From the NCBI GenBank assembly GCA_016933985.1, contig JAFGTU010000052.1:1-8954 (forward strand): DNA of 8,954 nucleotides, in the 5' to 3' direction. Shown here piece by piece: positions 6,466-8,954 of the stretch. The stretch comes from Sedimentisphaerales bacterium (GTDB taxonomy: Bacteria; Planctomycetota; Phycisphaerae; Sedimentisphaerales; Anaerobacaceae). The notes below the pieces were generated by a model. It was given only the letters and a program-made list of their open reading frames with translations, was not told the origin of the DNA and ran no database searches. The position numbers and the translations under genes were made by a program. The stretch's first letter is position 1, and each line of letters starts with the position of its first letter.

Positions 6466-6509
6466 AAAACCGATTCGCCGGATAATTCGGCTGAACCGCT
6501 TTGGTTTTT
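6466..6509 (+). terminator. Probable intrinsic terminator after the helical protein gene
   Basis: AAAACC (6466-6471) can pair with GGTTTT (6503-6508) around an inner GCCG/CGGC hairpin (6477-6480 with 6488-6491). Alternatively a compact GAACC-GCTTT-GGTTT hairpin forms directly before the last Ts. The T run 6505-6509 ends three bases before the -35 of the next promoter. Confidence 0.45.
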
Positions 6510-6511
6510 GC

Positions 6512-6540
6512 TTGACATTTCCCCTCACTTCGTCTATGCT
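6512..6540 (+). promoter_or_regulatory. Promoter of the PEP-CTERM operon
   Basis: A consensus TTGACA (6512-6517), a 17-base spacer and TATGCT (6535-6540, four of six matches). The predicted start near 6547 gives a leader of about 107 bases before the ATG at 6654. The leader contains a stem GGCAGAG/CTTTGCC (6597-6603 with 6614-6620). Confidence 0.65.
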
Positions 6541-6653
6541 AAATTCAGCTCACGGAGGAGCGGTAAGGGAGGTTTTGCAGGTTTATCCGGCGTGGTGGCA
6601 GAGTACTTATACGCTTTGCCCCGGCAACATAAAACTTATTGAGTGATGGGAAG

Positions 6654-7397
6654 ATGAAGAGACATTTACTATCAATTGCGGTGATTATTCTGGCGATGCA
6701 AATCGGCAGTGCAAGGGCGGTTTTAACATTGAACGACGGCGGGCATCACGTCATCGACTATACGGTCAATACGCTGGTCAGGGTGGATCAGGATGCCCCC
6801 GGAGCAGGGACGAGGGTGGACCTGATCGAGGGCGGCTTTGTACAGGCGTGGATTGACGCCTACGAGGATAGCCAAGTGAATATTCTGGGCGGCCGGGTGG
6901 CCGCATCGGTCAAGGCATACGGCAGGACTCATTTGACTATCGCCGGGGGCGAGATAGGCGGCCCCGTGTTCGCCAGAGAGGCCAGCCGGATGGAAATCTC
7001 AGGCGGCTCGATGGAGTCGTGGGTGCAGGCCTTCGACAACAGCGAGGTGACAATCTCCGGAGGCGAGATCACCGTCTTTGTGGAGGCATGGGACGACGTG
7101 CGCATGACCATATCCGGCGGCACGATAAGCGGACAAATCGCGGCGATCAGGGACAGCCTGATAACGCTTGTCGGCAGCAACTTCGCCGTGAACGGCACGC
7201 CCGTCGGCTACGGCGACTCGGCAAAAAAGTACGGAATAATGGGAACTATTACAGGTATTTTAGCTAACGGCGATATGCTTAATAATTCATTCTCCATAGT
7301 CGGCATCGGCGCCGACATAACCTTCATCCCCGAGCCGGGGACGCTTCTGCTGATCGGCCTGGGCGGGGCGGGAATATTGCGAAGACGCAGATTGTGA
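6654..7397 (+). CDS. PEP-CTERM protein with six-coil beta-solenoid-like repeats
   Basis: This 247-residue exported protein begins with a signal peptide (MKRHLLSIAVIILAMQIGSARA, cleavage near residue 22). It ends in a PEP-CTERM signal: IPEPGT (225-230), a hydrophobic helix and a basic RRRRL tail. Such signals are recognised by an exosortase in the inner membrane; none is encoded here. Between them lie six gap-free 19-residue repeats (67-85, 86-104, 105-123, 124-142, 143-161, 162-180), for example VQAFDNSEVTISGGEITVF. Each keeps a hydrophobic-x-I-x-GG turn, which suggests one beta-helix coil per repeat. A tail GSNFAVNGTPVGYG...GTITGILANG (174-206) precedes the sorting signal. The ATG at 6654 is chosen because it directly opens a normal signal peptide; its ribosome site is weak (GAGTG or GGGAAG). 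Exact function unknown; probably surface or exopolysaccharide associated. Confidence 0.85.
   Translation: MKRHLLSIAVIILAMQIGSARAVLTLNDGGHHVIDYTVNTLVRVDQDAPGAGTRVDLIEGGFVQAWIDAYEDSQVNILGGRVAASVKAYGRTHLTIAGGEIGGPVFAREASRMEISGGSMESWVQAFDNSEVTISGGEITVFVEAWDDVRMTISGGTISGQIAAIRDSLITLVGSNFAVNGTPVGYGDSAKKYGIMGTITGILANGDMLNNSFSIVGIGADITFIPEPGTLLLIGLGGAGILRRRRL
6852..7193 (+). repeat. Six coding repeats of 57 bases (19 residues)
   Basis: Six consecutive 57-base units encode the solenoid coils of the first PEP-CTERM protein without insertions or deletions. The pattern is strong at protein level (x-[VLM]-[TEN]-[IL]-x-GG at a fixed position) but weak at DNA level, so the duplications look old. The sixth unit is the most divergent, with VGSN in place of the xGG motif. 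Confidence 0.75.
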
Positions 7398-7408
7398 GGC
7401 AAGCGATT

Positions 7409-8023
7409 ATGAAAAGAGTAGTATGCGGCATCATTATCGTATCGGCATTTCTGGCCGGTCAGGCCGGGGCGGTCATCATGTACAACGACGGGCTGGTGCA
7501 TGAGATCAGCACAGATGTGTATCAGGATATAGCTGTCTATGACGGGCCGTCGGGCCAGCCGACGCTCGTGAGGCTGGTGGCAGGCGCATCGACGTGCGAT
7601 ATCGGCGTCTTCCAGAACAGCATATTTGAAATGACGGCGGGCGAAATAGAAGACGGCACACTTATCCTCTGGGACAACAGCCGGGGCGAGCTCTCCGGCG
7701 GGCGCGTCAGTGATGACCAGATGCGGTTTTTCGGCTCCAGCCGGCTGACCATCACCGGCGGGGACATCGGCCCGGGCTTTAGGACATACGAAAACGCCGA
7801 GGTCTTCATCTACGGCAGCAATTTTCAAATCGACGGCGCGCCCGTAGGCTATGGCCGTATTGCTGTGCCTGTAGGCAATCTGACCGGCGACCTATTGAAT
7901 GGGCAGATACAGGCCTCGTTTGGAATCTTTGACGATTCTTCAGTCACTCTGGTCCCCGAGCCGGCGACGATGCTTCTTGTGGGCCTGGGCGGATTGGGGT
8001 TGCTGAGGAAGCGTTGCCGATAG
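7409..8023 (+). CDS. PEP-CTERM protein with four-coil solenoid-like repeats, paralog of its neighbour
   Basis: This 204-residue exported protein is built like its upstream neighbour. It has a signal peptide (cleavage near GQAGA, residue 21), an opening VIMYNDG that parallels VLTLNDG, and solenoid-like repeats. The tail GSNFQIDGAPVGYG...GNLTGDLLNG (136-164) leads to a PEP-CTERM signal, VPEPATMLL with a basic RKRCR end (182-204). The repeats number four: 65-84, 85-104 (20 residues each), 105-123 and 124-142 (19 each). It is 43 residues shorter than its neighbour, close to two coils. The ATG at 7409, 12 bases after the upstream stop, has GAGG (7396-7399) nine bases before it. The alternative GTG at 7394 overlaps the upstream stop. 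The close spacing implies one mRNA. Substrate or partner unknown. Confidence 0.85.
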   Translation: MKRVVCGIIIVSAFLAGQAGAVIMYNDGLVHEISTDVYQDIAVYDGPSGQPTLVRLVAGASTCDIGVFQNSIFEMTAGEIEDGTLILWDNSRGELSGGRVSDDQMRFFGSSRLTITGGDIGPGFRTYENAEVFIYGSNFQIDGAPVGYGRIAVPVGNLTGDLLNGQIQASFGIFDDSSVTLVPEPATMLLVGLGGLGLLRKRCR

Positions 8024-8042
8024 GCGTAGGGCCGGGGGGCTG

Positions 8043-8486
8043 TTAGAATGTCTCCAAATCGTACTCGATTTCAAATCGGAGCTTGTGGCCGGCCTCTTCC
8101 TGCGCGAGTTGTAGGAACATCTTGCGCAGTTGTCGGGTTTGTGCTGCTGATGCGAGGTTTGAGTAGAGGGTGTATGAAATCTTCTCCTTCTTCATCGCAA
8201 AGGTGAGGATCTCGGGGTAGGTCATATTCTCGTGGAGCTTGACATCCCGCAGCTTGTCGGTAATGCCGAGGGAGCCGATTTCTTCATCCTCTAAAGCTGC
8301 TTTACCGGCCTTGACGGCCTCGAGCTTTGCCTTGTGCTCCAGCTCCTCGGCCGCGAATTCCTCCAAGACTTTTCGCATTTCCGGCTTTTGCACCGATCGT
8401 GCCAACTTTGTATAAAGCTGATGCGCCTCAAGCTCTCTGGCTATTGCGTAATCCAGGACCTCATTCACCGAACCGAAGCTGCCCAT
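8043..8486 (-). CDS. Ferritin-like (rubrerythrin-type) diiron protein
   Basis: This 147-residue cytoplasmic four-helix-bundle protein probably binds a diiron centre and reacts with peroxide or stores/handles iron. Likely ligands, by comparison with rubrerythrins: E18 (AIARELEAHQLY), E48 and H51 (EELEH), E101 (AMKKEKISYTLY), and E131 and H134 (EEAGH). The two halves repeat the same helix-pair pattern, as in the family. There is no C-terminal rubredoxin domain (no CxxC pairs), so it is the short form; electrons must come from elsewhere if it is a peroxidase. The start at 8486 has AAAGGTGG about seven bases upstream. The frame continues to 8603, but that extension is arginine-rich and unlike the family. 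It converges on the PEP-CTERM operon with only 19 bases between stops. Confidence 0.87.
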   Translation of the reverse strand: MGSFGSVNEVLDYAIARELEAHQLYTKLARSVQKPEMRKVLEEFAAEELEHKAKLEAVKAGKAALEDEEIGSLGITDKLRDVKLHENMTYPEILTFAMKKEKISYTLYSNLASAAQTRQLRKMFLQLAQEEAGHKLRFEIEYDLETF

Positions 8487-8544
8487 ATCCGGCCACCTTT
8501 CTTTTCGGAGTTGCCCGACCAGCGCCCGATCGATTCTCTGCTCA

Positions 8545-8573
8545 ATACTAATACATCGACGAAAGCGATTCAA
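8545..8573 (-). promoter_or_regulatory. Possible promoter of the ferritin-like gene
   Basis: Read on the minus strand: TTGAAT (8568-8573), a 17-base spacer and TAGTAT (8545-8550), each with four of six consensus matches. The predicted start near 8538 would leave a leader of about 50 bases. It lies within the longer open frame, which supports the shorter start at 8486. Confidence 0.35.
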
Positions 8574-8700
8574 GCAAAACCTGAAAATCTTTTGCCGTTT
8601 CAAGCCCGCCCCCGAATGCTTCGCCTTTGGCTCTGCCAGGGAGTCCTTGCGGACAGCATGCCAAAGGGGCGATCAGCGTGGCAGTGCGTGGGTATAATTC

Positions 8701-8728
8701 TTGACAGATTCCCCTTGGGCGGTATAAC
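8701..8728 (+). promoter_or_regulatory. Strong sigma-70-type promoter of the GlsB-like gene
   Basis: A consensus TTGACA (8701-8706), a 16-base spacer and TATAAC (8723-8728, five of six). The expected start near 8735 would leave a leader of about 17 bases with the ribosome site just inside it. A second GGTATAA (8691-8697) lies exactly 30 bases upstream of the GGTATAA at 8721, but has no matching -35. Confidence 0.7.
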
Positions 8729-8751
8729 TGGCGCTGAAAGGAGTCTAGCTT

Positions 8752-8954
8752 ATGGATTTTCTCTGGTTCATATTGATTGGTGCCGCGGCTGGCTGGTTGG
8801 CCGGCCAGCTCATAAGGGGCAGCGGATTCGGCGTGATCGGCGACATTATCATCGGGGTGCTGGGAGCGATGCTGGGCGGCTGGCTCTTTCGCCAACTCGG
8901 TATTTCCATCTCATCAAACCTCTTCCCAAGGCTCTTTACCGCCTTGGTCGGGGC
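8752..8954 (+). CDS. GlsB/YeaQ/YmgE family small membrane protein, cut by the window end
   Basis: The first 67 codons are present and run off the right edge. The family length of roughly 80-90 residues implies that most of the gene is here. The product is a small glycine-rich inner membrane protein: MDFLWFILIGAAAGWLAGQL (1-20) forms the first helix, GFGVIGDIIIGVLGAMLGGW (25-44) the second, and a third begins at about residue 60. The G-x-x-GD-I-x-x-G-x-x-G-A-x-x-GGWL pattern is the hallmark of the family formerly called transglycosylase-associated proteins. Members are often induced under stress, and their molecular function is not settled. AAAGGAG (8737-8743) lies eight bases before the ATG. 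It is divergent from the ferritin-like gene, also a stress-type protein. Confidence 0.88.
   Translation, partial: MDFLWFILIGAAAGWLAGQLIRGSGFGVIGDIIIGVLGAMLGGWLFRQLGISISSNLFPRLFTALVG

Noticed and set aside
6500..6620. Sigma-54-type promoter before the PEP-CTERM operon
   Set aside because: Looked for GG-N10-GC because some PEP-CTERM genes use it; GG at 6503 and at 6597 are not followed by GC at the right spacing.
6184..6642. Plus-strand frame running from the helical protein gene through the PEP-CTERM leader, including a GTG at 6592
   Set aside because: It overlaps a supported gene in another frame and crosses a terminator and a promoter; the GTG mini-frame has no site at a useful distance.

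Overview
The window looks like a chromosomal piece of a planctomycete, most probably of the Phycisphaerae/Sedimentisphaerales type. The indications are two secreted proteins with C-terminal PEP-CTERM sorting signals (VPEPATMLL..., IPEPGTLLL...), a large secreted protein ending in a single dockerin-like segment (ADVDGNCRVDFGDF...DWL), and a Sec signal peptide on each of these three proteins. This assignment rests on remembered protein style and has not been checked by a search. No tRNA, rRNA, CRISPR array, transposase or phage cluster was seen.

Layout, left to right. Positions 1-392 hold no convincing gene, but contain a short tandem repeat array (269-356) and a hairpin-rich stretch. Positions 393-2862, minus strand, are a tight three-gene operon read right to left: rsmE (16S rRNA m3U1498 methyltransferase), an ABC transporter ATPase and its six-helix ABC-2 type permease. 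Each junction is a 4-base stop/start overlap (GTGA, then ATGA). Upstream of it, also on the minus strand, lies an orphan small protein (3005-3448) with a phage small-terminase-like helix-turn-helix; its probable promoter overlaps a perfect palindrome.

From 3688 on, the plus strand dominates. A strong extended -10 promoter precedes a 582-residue secreted multidomain protein with a dockerin-like end (3810-5558), followed by a probable terminator. Next come a membrane-anchored protein with a charged Spy/CpxP-like helical domain (5834-6448) and a terminator. A consensus-like promoter then drives a two-gene operon of paralogous PEP-CTERM proteins (6654-8023). Both paralogs carry a beta-solenoid-like domain with a 19-20-residue period, six coils in the first and four in the second. 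The right end has a minus-strand ferritin-like/rubrerythrin-like protein (8043-8486) and, divergent from it, a GlsB/YeaQ/YmgE-type small membrane protein cut by the window edge (8752-8954) behind a TTGACA-N16-TATAAC promoter.

Functionally the window mixes housekeeping (rsmE), export (ABC), envelope and surface display (dockerin-like and PEP-CTERM proteins, anchored helical protein) and probable stress protection (ferritin-like, GlsB-like). A 32-base imperfect repeat occurs in two intergenic regions (2926-2957 and 5681-5712) and is the clearest non-coding structure. The least explained items are the paired solenoid PEP-CTERM genes, the orphan terminase-like HTH gene with its palindrome, and the dispersed repeat.
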